Shown here one piece after another: positions 23,389-31,175 of a DNA stretch of 38,448 nt (positions are counted from its first letter, which is position 1; each line of letters opens with the position of its first letter). The translations under genes and the position numbers were made by a program. The notes below the pieces were generated by a model. The model did no database searches and had not been told where the DNA came from. It worked only from the letters and a program-made list of their open reading frames with translations. The DNA is from an uncultured Collinsella sp. Its GTDB lineage: Bacteria > Actinomycetota > Coriobacteriia > Coriobacteriales > Coriobacteriaceae. The stretch is from the NCBI GenBank assembly GCA_900542125.1, contig UQMO01000020.1, forward strand, positions 1-38,448. Direction: 5' to 3'.

Positions 23389-24163
23389 CGGAGCCCTCAC
23401 CGCCCATCATGGCAACGACCTCCATAATGCGGTCGAAGAACTCGCGACGGTCGGTGTCGCCGCGGCGCAGCTCGGTGAAGATCTTGCCGTCGCGGATAAA
23501 CAACACGCGGCTCGTGTAGCTGGCAGCAAAGCTGTCATGCGTGACCATGAGCACGGTGGCGCGCAGGCGGCGATTGAGGGCCTCCAGGCTCTCGAGCAGC
23601 AGGCGAGCGCTCTTGGAATCGAGGGCGCCGGTGGGTTCGTCGGCCATGATCATGGTGGGGTCGGTGACGAGCGCGCGAGCCGCGGCAACGCGCTGCTGCT
23701 GACCGCCGGACATCTGATAGGGATACTTGTCGAGCACCTGACTGATGGACAGGCGCGCGGCCACATCCTGCACGCGAGTCGAGATCTCTGCCGAGTTTGT
23801 GCGGGCGATGGTGAGCGGCAGGGCGATGTTCTCGCGTGCCGTGAGCGTATCGAGCAGGTTGGAGTCCTGGAAGATAAAGCCGAGCTCCTCGCGGCGGAAC
23901 TGCGAGAGCTTGGCCTGCTTCATGCGCGTCACGTCCTGGCCGTTGATGCGGATCGTGCCGCTCGTGGCGCTATCGATGGTCGAAACGCAGTTGAGCAACG
24001 TCGACTTGCCCGAGCCCGAGGCGCCCATGATGCCCACGAACTCACCGCGGTTGACGGTAAAGCTGACGTCGTTGAGCGCGCGGGTCACGTTGCCCAGCGC
24101 TCCATATACCTTTTCGAGATGCGCGACCTCCAGTACCGGGGTCGCCATGTGCGTGGTTTGCAT
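23378..24163 (-). CDS. ABC transporter ATP-binding protein (BceA/LolD-type)
   Basis: A 261-residue ATPase that pairs with the downstream FtsX-like permease. It shows Walker A (GASGSGKSTL, about residues 45-54), the Q-loop (FIFQDSNLLD), the signature MSGGQQQRVAAARAL, Walker B with glutamate (MIMADEPTGALD) and the switch histidine (MVTHDSF). MADEPTGALDSKS is typical of the MacB/LolD/BceA clade. The ATG at 24163 has AAAGGA upstream. The frame overlaps the permease start. The gene is divergent from the Nudix-Vsr fusion, with about 150 bp between them. Probable role: energising peptide-antibiotic or lipid-linked transport. Confidence 0.93.
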   Translation of the reverse strand: MQTTHMATPVLEVAHLEKVYGALGNVTRALNDVSFTVNRGEFVGIMGASGSGKSTLLNCVSTIDSATSGTIRINGQDVTRMKQAKLSQFRREELGFIFQDSNLLDTLTARENIALPLTIARTNSAEISTRVQDVAARLSISQVLDKYPYQMSGGQQQRVAAARALVTDPTMIMADEPTGALDSKSARLLLESLEALNRRLRATVLMVTHDSFAASYTSRVLFIRDGKIFTELRRGDTDRREFFDRIMEVVAMMGGEGSDAL

Positions 24164-24311
24164 ACCGAGTCCTTTCTTGCAATTAGTCTACGGCATCTAT
24201 AGTCGCAAGAAGACGAGTCGGCTACCATCGATATGGCTTACGCTTGCCTTACCGTTGTGTAAGGTACGGGTAACCGCCCTGTTATGTGTTGATGTTGAGG
24301 GAGGACTCCTG

Positions 24312-25301
24312 TTGAAGACTGTTCATGTTGCCGCTGGGATCATTCGCAAGGAAGGATCTGACGAGCTGCTTGCCGTGCAGCGCGGCTATGGCGACATGCA
24401 GGGACTTTGGGAGTTCCCAGGCGGCAAGCTCATGCGCGGCGAGACGCCCGAAGACGCCGTACGCCGCGAGCTCATGGAAGAGCTGCAGGTGAAGGTCACC
24501 AACCTGCGCGATTTCTACACCGTTGAGTACGACTACCCCGATTTTCATCTCTCCATGGAGTACTACTACTGCTCGCTGGCCGATGAATCCGATGAGCCCC
24601 AGAAGCATGACCGCCAACTCGATATCCGCTGGATTCCGCGCACCTCGCTTGCCACCGTTGAGTGGATGCCCGCCGACAAAGGACTTATCGATGCTCTGAT
24701 TGAGTTGAAGGAAGATCGGCTTGAGGCCAACGGCACTGCCTACGACGCCGAGGCCACCACGACCAACGAGCCCGCCACCAAACCCAAGCGCGCATCTAAG
24801 CGCCGCAGCAAGAAGCGTCCCAAGCCCGGCCTACTCGACGGCATCGATACCTCGGACCTTTCCGCCGACGAGCGTGAGCTCGTGCGCCGTCGCGCCGCTA
24901 TAAAAAAGTCCATGAAGGGCAACAAGCGCGCCAACACCAAGCCCGAGCTGCTCGTTCGCCAGCGCCTGCGCGCCGCGGGCCTTACGGGTTATCGCTTGGA
25001 ATGGAAGGTTCCTGGCAAACCCGATATCGCCTTCCCCGGACGCAAGATCGCCATCTTCGTCAACGGCTGCTTTTGGCATCGCTGCCCCAAATGCAACCCA
25101 AGTCAGCCCAAACGCAATGTTGAGTTTTGGGAGGCAAAGTTTCGCCGCAACGTCGAGCGCGACCGCGCTGCCGTGGCAGCACTCATTCAAATGGGCTGGA
25201 CGCCCATAACCATCTGGGAATGCGAGCTCAAAAAAGACCGCATCGACGCCACGATGGAAAAGGTCATCGAACAAGTACGCGCCGCAGAACCGCAGCGCTA
25301 G
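24312..25301 (+). CDS. Fusion of a Nudix hydrolase and a Vsr-type mismatch endonuclease
   Basis: A 329-residue protein with two DNA-quality-control domains. Residues 1-130 are a MutT/NudG-like Nudix hydrolase; the Nudix box is GKLMRGE then REL-M-EEL-Q-V (about 38-60), with Q59 where a glycine is usual. A basic Ala/Lys/Arg-rich linker (about 136-170) follows. Residues 195-325 match Vsr: NTKPELL (E212), PGKPD (D238, like the catalytic Asp51 of E. coli Vsr), GCFWHRCPKC (C253, H256, C258, C261) and IWEC (C304), which should bind zinc and cut at T:G mismatches. The start is a TTG at 24312 with GGGAGG seven bases upstream; no in-frame ATG is near. No cytosine methylase gene is in the window. Confidence 0.88.
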   Translation: MKTVHVAAGIIRKEGSDELLAVQRGYGDMQGLWEFPGGKLMRGETPEDAVRRELMEELQVKVTNLRDFYTVEYDYPDFHLSMEYYYCSLADESDEPQKHDRQLDIRWIPRTSLATVEWMPADKGLIDALIELKEDRLEANGTAYDAEATTTNEPATKPKRASKRRSKKRPKPGLLDGIDTSDLSADERELVRRRAAIKKSMKGNKRANTKPELLVRQRLRAAGLTGYRLEWKVPGKPDIAFPGRKIAIFVNGCFWHRCPKCNPSQPKRNVEFWEAKFRRNVERDRAAVAALIQMGWTPITIWECELKKDRIDATMEKVIEQVRAAEPQR

Positions 25302-25490
25302 GAACGATCCGGTCACACGTCCAACACAGGCGAGCCACATCCGCGCCACAAACCTTAGAAAGCCCTTAAGCCCCCAACCTTTCATGAGTGTTATGCGATA
25401 GCTTTGACCTGCGGTTTCATCGTAACGTCAAACCAGGTTAAGCCTTTCTTTAGCGCTTCTTTGCGACGTCCGCGGCATAATACTGCCAAC

Positions 25491-25518
25491 GCACGGGACC
25501 TAGCAGCACACCCCGTGC
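25491..25518 (+). other. Hairpin upstream of the 69-aa frame
   Basis: GCACGGG (25491-25497) pairs with CCCGTGC (25512-25518), followed by GCAACCTTTT. It may be the terminator of the Nudix-Vsr gene, 190 bases downstream of its stop, or a leader hairpin for the small frame that follows. Confidence 0.35.
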
Positions 25519-25555
25519 GCAACCTTTTGGTGGACATCGAGGAGGCCGCATAAGC

Positions 25556-25765
25556 ATGCATTCTTCCAACGACGCAGCACAGCAGCCATCCCTAACACAT
25601 GCAAACCTTTTCTCCTTCCCCCCGACACAGAGAAACGGTCTCCTCGACTCCCCAACTCCCAAACCCAAACGCTCTGCAGACCAACACCTCAACCTGCAGA
25701 CATCCTTCGAAAAGCTCCAAGCATCCCTAGACAAGGCGTTCCCCGAACAGGCAAGAGCAATCTAG
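25556..25765 (+). CDS. Small hypothetical protein (69 aa)
   Basis: No family recognised. GAGGAGG lies about 11 bases before the ATG, rather far for a ribosome site. The peptide is polar, with many Gln, Ser, Pro and Lys, no membrane segment and no cysteine; the last third (TSFEKLQASLDKAFPEQARAI) could form an amphipathic helix. It ends 25 bases before the AraC-type gene on the same strand and could be a leader or small partner, or may not be translated at all. Confidence 0.35.
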   Translation: MHSSNDAAQQPSLTHANLFSFPPTQRNGLLDSPTPKPKRSADQHLNLQTSFEKLQASLDKAFPEQARAI

Positions 25766-25790
25766 GCCCATCGCGCTTTATACTGATGCC

Positions 25791-26729
25791 ATGCGAAACA
25801 TGGATCACATAGAATTGCACCGCGGAGGACGCAAGGAAGCATTTCCCGAGACCGCCGAAGACTGGCCCTATATTGCCGAACGCGCAGAATTCGCTCGCTA
25901 TCCGGGCAATTCCGTCCCCTGGCACTGGCATTCCGAGGTTGAGCTTTTCTACATGGAGCAGGGAGCGATTGACTATCGAACGCGCGCGGCTCATGAACAC
26001 GTGCGCTTTGAGGAAGGGTCCGCCGGCTTTATCAACGGCGGCGTTTTGCACAGCACGCTGCAATCACCCAATTCGGCACCAGCCATTCAAATGTTGCATA
26101 TCTTTCAGCCGTCGATGCTCGGCGATCCCGCGGGACGTCTCCAAAAGCGCTACATCAACCCATTGCTTCAATGTCGAGGCGTCGATGTGCTCAAATGGTC
26201 GCCCACCAACCCCGACGATATGCCCTTTATCGATTTGCTGAAGAGCTCCTTTAGTCACGACCTTCAACGGCCGCAGAACGAGATGGCGCTTCGAAATAAC
26301 TTGTCAGAGCTCTGGATTCAGATTTACGCCAAGACCGAACCGCTCTTTTCCTCCGACAACGCCTCTTGGATGACCAACCGCGACGTACAGTTCAAGGCAA
26401 TCCTGGACTTTATCCGCGCAAACTATGCAGCCGCTATAGATGTGTCCCAGATGGCATCTGCAGCCGGCGTAAGCGAAAGAGAGTGTTACCGCATTATCGA
26501 AGCTTGTGCAGGAACGACCCCGGCGGCATATCTACGCGCATACCGCATAAACCGTGCTTGCGAAATTTTGGCACACACCACGTGAACGGTCCAGACAGTC
26601 GCGCGCCAATGCGGATTTATAACAGCAAGCCATCTTGGCCAGGTATTTAAAGAACAAATGGGGTGCACTCCTTCGAGCTATCGAGCAGCGAGGCAGAATC
26701 TCGATAGCACCAGGCAGAAATCCCGCTAG
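25791..26729 (+). pseudogene. AraC-family transcriptional regulator interrupted by an in-frame stop
   Basis: The N-terminal cupin-like sensor (WHWHSEVELFYMEQG near residue 43) and the first helix-turn-helix (VSQMASAAGVSERECYRI) are intact up to a TGA at 26583-26585 (codon 265). The same frame then continues without gap through the second helix-turn-helix (TVQTVARQCGFITASHLGQ) and the usual ending (MGCTPSSYRAA) to a TAG at 26727-26729. So a single nonsense codon splits an otherwise full 312-residue protein. The shortened product would lack half of its DNA-binding domain. A sequencing error or stop-codon read-through are the alternatives. The start (25791, or 25800) has no clear ribosome site; TATACT lies about ten bases before the ATG at 25791. 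The HAD hydrolase gene follows on the same strand, so this may be its former regulator. Confidence 0.85.
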
Positions 26730-26785
26730 CCCTTCTTCTGTCACTGCATCAAACTTGCAGGCAAACAACAGAGAGGAGCAATCAT

Positions 26786-27409
26786 ATGAAGCACTTTGAC
26801 CATATCGTATTTGACGTTGATGGGACATTGGCAGATACAGAAGAAAGCGTTCTGTCATCGCTTGTCCAGATTGTCCAAGAAGAAACCGGTAAAACGCTTC
26901 CCCGACACGAGCTTGACTTTGCCCTCGGCATACCCGGCAAGAACGCCCTTGAGAAACTTGGGATCTACTCACAGGCAACGCTGGATCGCTGGTGCCAAGT
27001 TGCCGCCAGCTTTAAAAGCACCATCAGCGTGTTTCCCGGCTTGCACCAAGTTATCGCAACACTCTCCGACAATGGCTGCAAACTTGGCATCGTCTCCTCA
27101 CGTGCGCGCGACGAATACGCAGAAGAAATTGCACCCCTTGGCTTCGATAAGTATTTTGAGCACATCATCCTTGTCGAAGACACAACCGAACATAAACCCG
27201 CACCCGCTCCCATGCTCGAATATCTCCGGCGTACGGGCGCGAATCCTGGCAACGTCGTCTACGTTGGCGACACCGTCTACGACGAACAATGCGCAACTTC
27301 GGCAGGGGTCAGTTTTGCCCAAGCAGCATGGGGATCACACCAAGATATCCCAAACGCCACCTACAACCTCAAAACCCCCAACGACCTGCTAACCCTAACA
27401 ACCAAGTAA
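26786..27409 (+). CDS. HAD-superfamily hydrolase (phosphoglycolate phosphatase-like)
   Basis: A 207-residue cytoplasmic phosphatase with all four HAD motifs: DVDGTLADT (nucleophile Asp10 and Asp12), VSSRAR (motif II), HKPAPAPM (motif III Lys) and VYVGDTVYDEQCA (motif IV). The cap region is a four-helix type between motifs I and II, as in Gph and pyrophosphatase PpaX. The ATG has GAGAGGAG upstream. It lies 56 bp after the AraC pseudogene on the same strand and converges with the aldolase gene across a palindromic element. The substrate could be phosphoglycolate, a sugar phosphate or pyrophosphate; the sequence does not decide. Confidence 0.9.
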   Translation: MKHFDHIVFDVDGTLADTEESVLSSLVQIVQEETGKTLPRHELDFALGIPGKNALEKLGIYSQATLDRWCQVAASFKSTISVFPGLHQVIATLSDNGCKLGIVSSRARDEYAEEIAPLGFDKYFEHIILVEDTTEHKPAPAPMLEYLRRTGANPGNVVYVGDTVYDEQCATSAGVSFAQAAWGSHQDIPNATYNLKTPNDLLTLTTK

Positions 27410-27472
27410 CCCCCGCGCCCCACCCTTTCAGCCCCAACGCCACAAGGGCGACGACCTCGAGTAGGTCAACTT

Positions 27473-27597
27473 GGGAGGGACGAGGGCTTAGTTCCCCAAT
27501 CTTTCCGCAGGGGGCAAAAAGCCTCGCCGCGCGAAGTGCGCAGCGAGGCTTTTTGCATGCCCGAGGACGATTGGGGAACTAAGCCCTCGTCCCTCCC
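27473..27597. terminator. Bidirectional terminator inside a 29-bp perfect inverted repeat
   Basis: The core is a perfect 14-bp stem, GCAAAAAGCCTCGC (27514-27527) with 27543-27556, giving A/T-runs for both directions. Outside it, bases 27473-27501 and 27569-27597 form a second perfect 29-bp inverted repeat. It separates the convergent HAD and aldolase genes. The outer repeat is far longer than a terminator needs. Confidence 0.85.
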
Positions 27598-27630
27598 CGG
27601 GATATGTAGCGAGTCGGAGTACCCTTGCTG

Positions 27631-28488
27631 TTACTCTGCTTTGCCCACGGAGTTGAGGTTGGTCATGCGGATCTTAACCAGTTCGGTGATCTCGCGCATG
27701 CCCTCCTTGGCCGGCTTCTTGGGATCGAAGCAGGCGGGGTTCTCGGCCATGTAGGCCATGAAGCCCTTGGTGTAGGCCTGACGCAACTCGGTAGCGTAGT
27801 TAACCTTGCAGATGCCGTTCTTCACAGCCTCGGCGACCTGCTCATCGGGCACACCGGAGGTGCCGTGCAGGACCAGCGGCACGTCGACGGCGTCGCGGAT
27901 GGCCTTGACCACGGACTGCTCGATGTGCGGATCGCTCGTGTACACACCGTGGCTGGTGCCAACGCCAATAGCGAGGGAGGTGCAGCCAGTGCGCTCGACG
28001 AACTCCTTAGCCTCGGCAGGATCGGTGTAGGGGCTCTCGCCCTCAACCGCGGGGCCGTCGTCCTCCTTGCCGCCGACCTTGCCGAGCTCGGCCTCGACAG
28101 GCACGCCCATGGCGCGGCCAGCGTCGGCGACGGACTTGGTCAGGGCGATGTTGTCCTCGAAGGACTCGTGCGAGCCATCGATCATGACGGAGGTGTAGCC
28201 AGTGCGGAAAGCCTGCATGCAGCGGTCATAGCCATCGCCGTGATCGAGGTGCAGAGCAACGGGCACGGAAGCGCGCTCGGCGGCAGCCTTGACCATGCCG
28301 TAGAAGTAGTCCAGACCAGCGGTCTTGATGGTGCCCGGGGTGGTCTGCATGATGACGGGGGACTTGGTCTCCTCGGCAGCGGCCAGAACGGCCATAACAA
28401 ACTCGAGGTTCTCGACGTTGAACGCGCCAACGGCGTAATGACCGGCCTGAGCGTCCTTGAGCATCTTTTCGGTGGTAACAAGTGCCAT
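27631..28488 (-). CDS. Class II ketose-bisphosphate aldolase (GatY/KbaY/FbaA-like)
   Basis: Zn-dependent reversible cleavage of a ketose 1,6-bisphosphate to dihydroxyacetone phosphate and glyceraldehyde 3-phosphate. The 285-residue protein has the class II pattern: AFNVENLEFV, the metal-site LHLDHGDGYD (about residue 82), SVMIDGSHESFEDN, VEAELGKVGGKEDD, VGTSHGVY and VLHGTSGVPDEQV with the third metal histidine, and KVNYATEL. KSPVIMQTTPGTIK and the 285-residue length are closer to tagatose-bisphosphate aldolases than to E. coli FbaA. The divergent DeoR regulator and nearby galactose genes make a hexose-phosphate role plausible, but glycolytic fructose bisphosphate is equally possible. The ATG at 28488 has GAGAGGAG about ten bases upstream. 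Confidence 0.9.
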   Translation of the reverse strand: MALVTTEKMLKDAQAGHYAVGAFNVENLEFVMAVLAAAEETKSPVIMQTTPGTIKTAGLDYFYGMVKAAAERASVPVALHLDHGDGYDRCMQAFRTGYTSVMIDGSHESFEDNIALTKSVADAGRAMGVPVEAELGKVGGKEDDGPAVEGESPYTDPAEAKEFVERTGCTSLAIGVGTSHGVYTSDPHIEQSVVKAIRDAVDVPLVLHGTSGVPDEQVAEAVKNGICKVNYATELRQAYTKGFMAYMAENPACFDPKKPAKEGMREITELVKIRMTNLNSVGKAE

Positions 28489-28822
28489 GAGCGTTTGCTC
28501 CTCTCCCTCGCCCGCATCTGGACATCGGGCGTAGTTGTTCACAAGGCGTTTTACCTTGCGTTTTGCTGCGTTCATTGTATGAAATTCAGCGGCTTTGCAC
28601 GCGCGAGATATTGAGCCGATGCAGGTCAATACAGTCGTTTTTGAAAAGTAAACGGAAGGAATTTGAGCCGAGTGGACATGTTCGATATTGAATTTTGGAC
28701 GTTCAGCGTCTTTCTTTTATAGAAAAGATAAGTAATCGAAAGCTGTTTTCTTACTGAAAAAGAAAATGAACGAAAATAGAGTCAACACAATTCCTGCAAA
28801 TTTAGCCGAGAATGGAGCAAGC
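28489..28822. promoter_or_regulatory. Divergent promoter region of the aldolase and deoR
   Basis: AT-rich 334-bp region without genes. CTTTT-ATAG-AAAAG (28714-28727) is a small dyad, and related A/T-rich tracts (TTTTCTTACTGAAAAAGAAA near 28747) follow. These are candidate sites for the DeoR regulator, though DeoR operators vary and none is proven. Confidence 0.4.
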
Positions 28823-29626
28823 ATGGCCCAAGCCACCAACCGTGCCTTTGCCGACGAACGCCGTACCGCCATTTTGGAAATGCTCGATCATAACGCCTCG
28901 GTGCAGGTGTCAGAAATCGCCCAGACCTTTGGCGTGTCCTCCGTTACCGCCCGCGCCGACCTTGACGCGCTCGCCGAAGCAGGCAAGCTGCGCCGCACAC
29001 ATGGTGGTGCCGTATCGCTCCACAAACGCCTAACCGTTTCCACGCAGGATCGCCGCATCAATGTCAACGTCGCCGCCAAGCAGGCCATCGCGCAAAGCGC
29101 CATCGAGCTCGTCAATGACGGCGACACGCTGCTCGTCGACTCGGGCACCACGGCGCTCGAGTTCGTCCGGCTCCTCGATCAGCGCGACGGTATCACCGTC
29201 ATCACGGCCGACATTACCATTGCCGATTACATCGACGAGAGCATGCCCTCAGTCGATGTCGTCATGCTGGGCGGGGCGCTGCGCAAAGGCCATCGTTATT
29301 TGTACGGACCGCTCACTATGCAGGCGCTCCAAATGGTCCATGCCGATCTGGCCGTCATGTGCCCTGGCGCTTTTGTTCCCGGTTGCGGCTTTACGACCGA
29401 CTTTCCGCAGATGGCCGAGACCAAAACGGCTATGATCGCCGCGGCCCATCAAAGCGTCGCCCTCATGGACGCCAGCAAGGTAAACGGACGCGGCATGTAC
29501 CGCTTTGCCGAGCTGACCGATGTCGACGCCATCGTGATGGACCGTGACCCCGATCATGCCGTCGCCACCTCAATCGCCGAGGCCGCCGACAGCGCACGTC
29601 CAGCCCTCATCATCGCCACCGCCTAA
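28823..29626 (+). CDS. DeoR/GlpR-family transcriptional regulator
   Basis: A 267-residue repressor of sugar metabolism. The N-terminal winged helix (RRTAILEMLDHNASVQVSEI, then FGVSSVTARADLDAL) is the DeoR signature, followed by LRRTHGGAV. The C-terminal DeoRC sensor has VDSGTTALEFV and the usual phosphosugar-binding core. The ATG at 28823 is chosen because GGAG lies five bases upstream and the length then matches the family; an ATG at 28766 has no ribosome site. Divergent from the aldolase, it most likely controls that gene in response to a sugar phosphate. A terminator follows within seven bases of the stop. Confidence 0.9.
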   Translation: MAQATNRAFADERRTAILEMLDHNASVQVSEIAQTFGVSSVTARADLDALAEAGKLRRTHGGAVSLHKRLTVSTQDRRINVNVAAKQAIAQSAIELVNDGDTLLVDSGTTALEFVRLLDQRDGITVITADITIADYIDESMPSVDVVMLGGALRKGHRYLYGPLTMQALQMVHADLAVMCPGAFVPGCGFTTDFPQMAETKTAMIAAAHQSVALMDASKVNGRGMYRFAELTDVDAIVMDRDPDHAVATSIAEAADSARPALIIATA

Positions 29627-29632
29627 AACCAA

Positions 29633-29673
29633 AAACCACCACAAAGGTGCCTGAGTCCCCTTTGTGGTGGTTT
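29633..29673 (+). terminator. Intrinsic terminator of deoR
   Basis: AAACCACCACAAAGG (29633-29647) pairs with 29659-29673; an 11-base loop and TTTG tail follow. Bases 29630-29673 are identical to 31110-31153. Confidence 0.85.
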
Positions 29674-29702
29674 GAACGGCACGGCGGTTCGCTCCGCCAG
29701 TT

Positions 29703-29842
29703 TGTCTCAATCTGTAACAACTAGACCCCTAAAAGTCAGTTAACTGTTACAGATCGAGATAATTCCGCTCGACCCCCGCCCTTAATCTAAACCTGTAACA
29801 GATAGAGTCGATTTAGCCGCCCAGATGTTACAGATTGAGACA
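29703..29842. repeat. Cluster of TGTTACAGATTGAGA-type repeats
   Basis: TGTCTCAATCTGTAACA (29703-29719) is the exact reverse complement of 29826-29842. Two more related copies lie between: TGTTACAGATCGAGAT (29745-29760) and TGTAACAGATAGAGTC (about 29794-29809). They could fold as one large or two smaller stems. They lie between the deoR terminator and the 3' end of the AAA ATPase gene. Confidence 0.7.
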
Positions 29843-29877
29843 GTTGGACGCGAAACGGTCTTGGCAGAAGTGGCCCT

Positions 29878-30993
29878 CTAGCAAAGAGACGCTACATATC
29901 GACCGAAGCCCGGCAGCGCAAACTCGAAACGTCCCTGTAAGGGTTCTTCAATCACCCCTGCCTCAATTAGACGTTTTTTATACGTCGAGATCGAACCGGA
30001 ACTTTTCTTAAGCCGCGCAGCCAATTCTTGCCTGGTCGTCGTCCCCTCCGGATTCATTGCACGAAGAAAATCCAAGTCCCCCTGTGAAAGTTCCGCTGCA
30101 GTCGAGGCAAAAACGCGCGATTCGAGCTCCTCTTGCGCAAGCTTCGCGCCACGTTCGACGTCTTCAAGGGAAACATCAGCCGCCTGGCGCGAAGCGTTCC
30201 ACGCCCGATATCCCACCAACTGGAACATAAACGGAAAACCATCGATTGCCTCGGCAGCACGGTCGACCGCCTCATCGGAAATCGTTTTGCCACCGTCTTC
30301 AATCGTCAGCCGAAACGCTTCTTTTACCTCAGTCGGCGAAATAGATCCCAGCGAATGCTGGGCAGCACGACGAAGAAACGATGTCGATTTTCCCGTCAAC
30401 AACGCCAGCACGCGAAACGGCAGCCCCGCCATAAGCAAAGCTACTTTTTTGTTCTCGCTCACAAAATGTTGGTAGGTGGTAACGAGCTCGGTCATTTGAG
30501 CAAACGATGCATCAACTTCGTCAACGGCGATAAGCACCCCGGTGCCAGTCGCTTCAAGCTGAGCAAACAGAGCGTTCATCTTAGTACGCCAGTTGGCGCC
30601 CTCAAATTCAATATCAACGTTTTCCCAGCTCATACTACCTATGGGGGCAATCCCAACACTGTTCACACGCCTAGAAGCGGGCTTTTCGATCAGATGGGCA
30701 GCCGATTCGTTGAGGCGCTGCAGAATGTCTTCGAGCATCCCGTCCGAAGCCGTCACATTCGCCGTAATCCAGCCTTCTTGCTGGGCGCGGTATGACAGAT
30801 ATGCCAAAAGGGCCGTTTTGCCCGTCCCGCGCGCTCCGTAGAAAATCGAGCATAGGTTGGGGTCGGAATCGGCGCTTTCAAACGCCAGCACCATATCATC
30901 AATGATTTGCTCACGGCCGGCCATGTATGCCGGTACACGTCCGAACATCGGCGTGAACGGATTTGCTTGCCTGTACGCTGTCGCCGCCGCCAT
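29878..30993 (-). CDS. AAA ATPase with C-terminal winged helix
   Basis: A 371-residue ATPase of the ORC1/AAA_16-like type. Walker A is GARGTGKT (residues 53-60), Walker B VLIAVDEVD (153-161), and a sensor/arginine region follows (LMAGLPF, then FLRRAAQ). The C-terminal segment (GDLDFLRAMNPEGTTTRQEL, then SGSISTYKKRLIEAGVI) is a clear winged helix, so it should bind DNA. The ATG at 30993 has GGGAGG five bases upstream; an earlier ATG at 31023 lacks such a site. The gene and its upstream tandem repeat are bracketed by 44-bp identical direct repeats, each a terminator hairpin, which suggests insertion as a cassette. Function unknown. Confidence 0.85.
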   Translation of the reverse strand: MAAATAYRQANPFTPMFGRVPAYMAGREQIIDDMVLAFESADSDPNLCSIFYGARGTGKTALLAYLSYRAQQEGWITANVTASDGMLEDILQRLNESAAHLIEKPASRRVNSVGIAPIGSMSWENVDIEFEGANWRTKMNALFAQLEATGTGVLIAVDEVDASFAQMTELVTTYQHFVSENKKVALLMAGLPFRVLALLTGKSTSFLRRAAQHSLGSISPTEVKEAFRLTIEDGGKTISDEAVDRAAEAIDGFPFMFQLVGYRAWNASRQAADVSLEDVERGAKLAQEELESRVFASTAAELSQGDLDFLRAMNPEGTTTRQELAARLKKSSGSISTYKKRLIEAGVIEEPLQGRFEFALPGFGRYVASLC

Positions 30994-31042
30994 AAAGCCT
31001 CCCTTGAACTCACGTAATTCCATTATGCCCCACAGCTCTTGA

Positions 31043-31110
31043 TTTCTTTGAGCATCTTTGAGTTTTTTGAGCACCTTTGAGTTTCTTGAGCATTCTTGAG
31101 TTCTTTGAAC
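31043..31110 (-). repeat. Tandem 19-20-bp repeats upstream of the AAA ATPase
   Basis: Three and a half copies of a TTTCTTGAGCATTCTTGAG-like unit: 31043-31062, 31063-31081, 31082-31100 and a partial copy at 31101-31110. They lie 50-117 bases upstream of the ATPase start and end exactly where the 44-bp direct repeat begins. Confidence 0.75.
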
Positions 31111-31111
31111 A

Positions 31112-31154
31112 AAAACCACCACAAAGGTGCCTGAGTCCCCTTTGTGGTGGTTTT
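31112..31154 (-). terminator. Intrinsic terminator of the flavodiiron protein gene
   Basis: AAAACCACCACAAAGG (31112-31127) pairs perfectly with 31139-31154. Read on the minus strand a T-run follows. It is the second copy of the deoR terminator sequence. Confidence 0.85.
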
Positions 31155-31175
31155 GACGGTAGAAGCGAGCCGTTG

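Noticed and set aside
23745..24311. N-terminal extension of the Nudix-Vsr protein
   Set aside because: The open frame upstream runs antisense through the ABC ATPase gene; the Nudix domain begins at the TTG at 24312, which has a good ribosome site.
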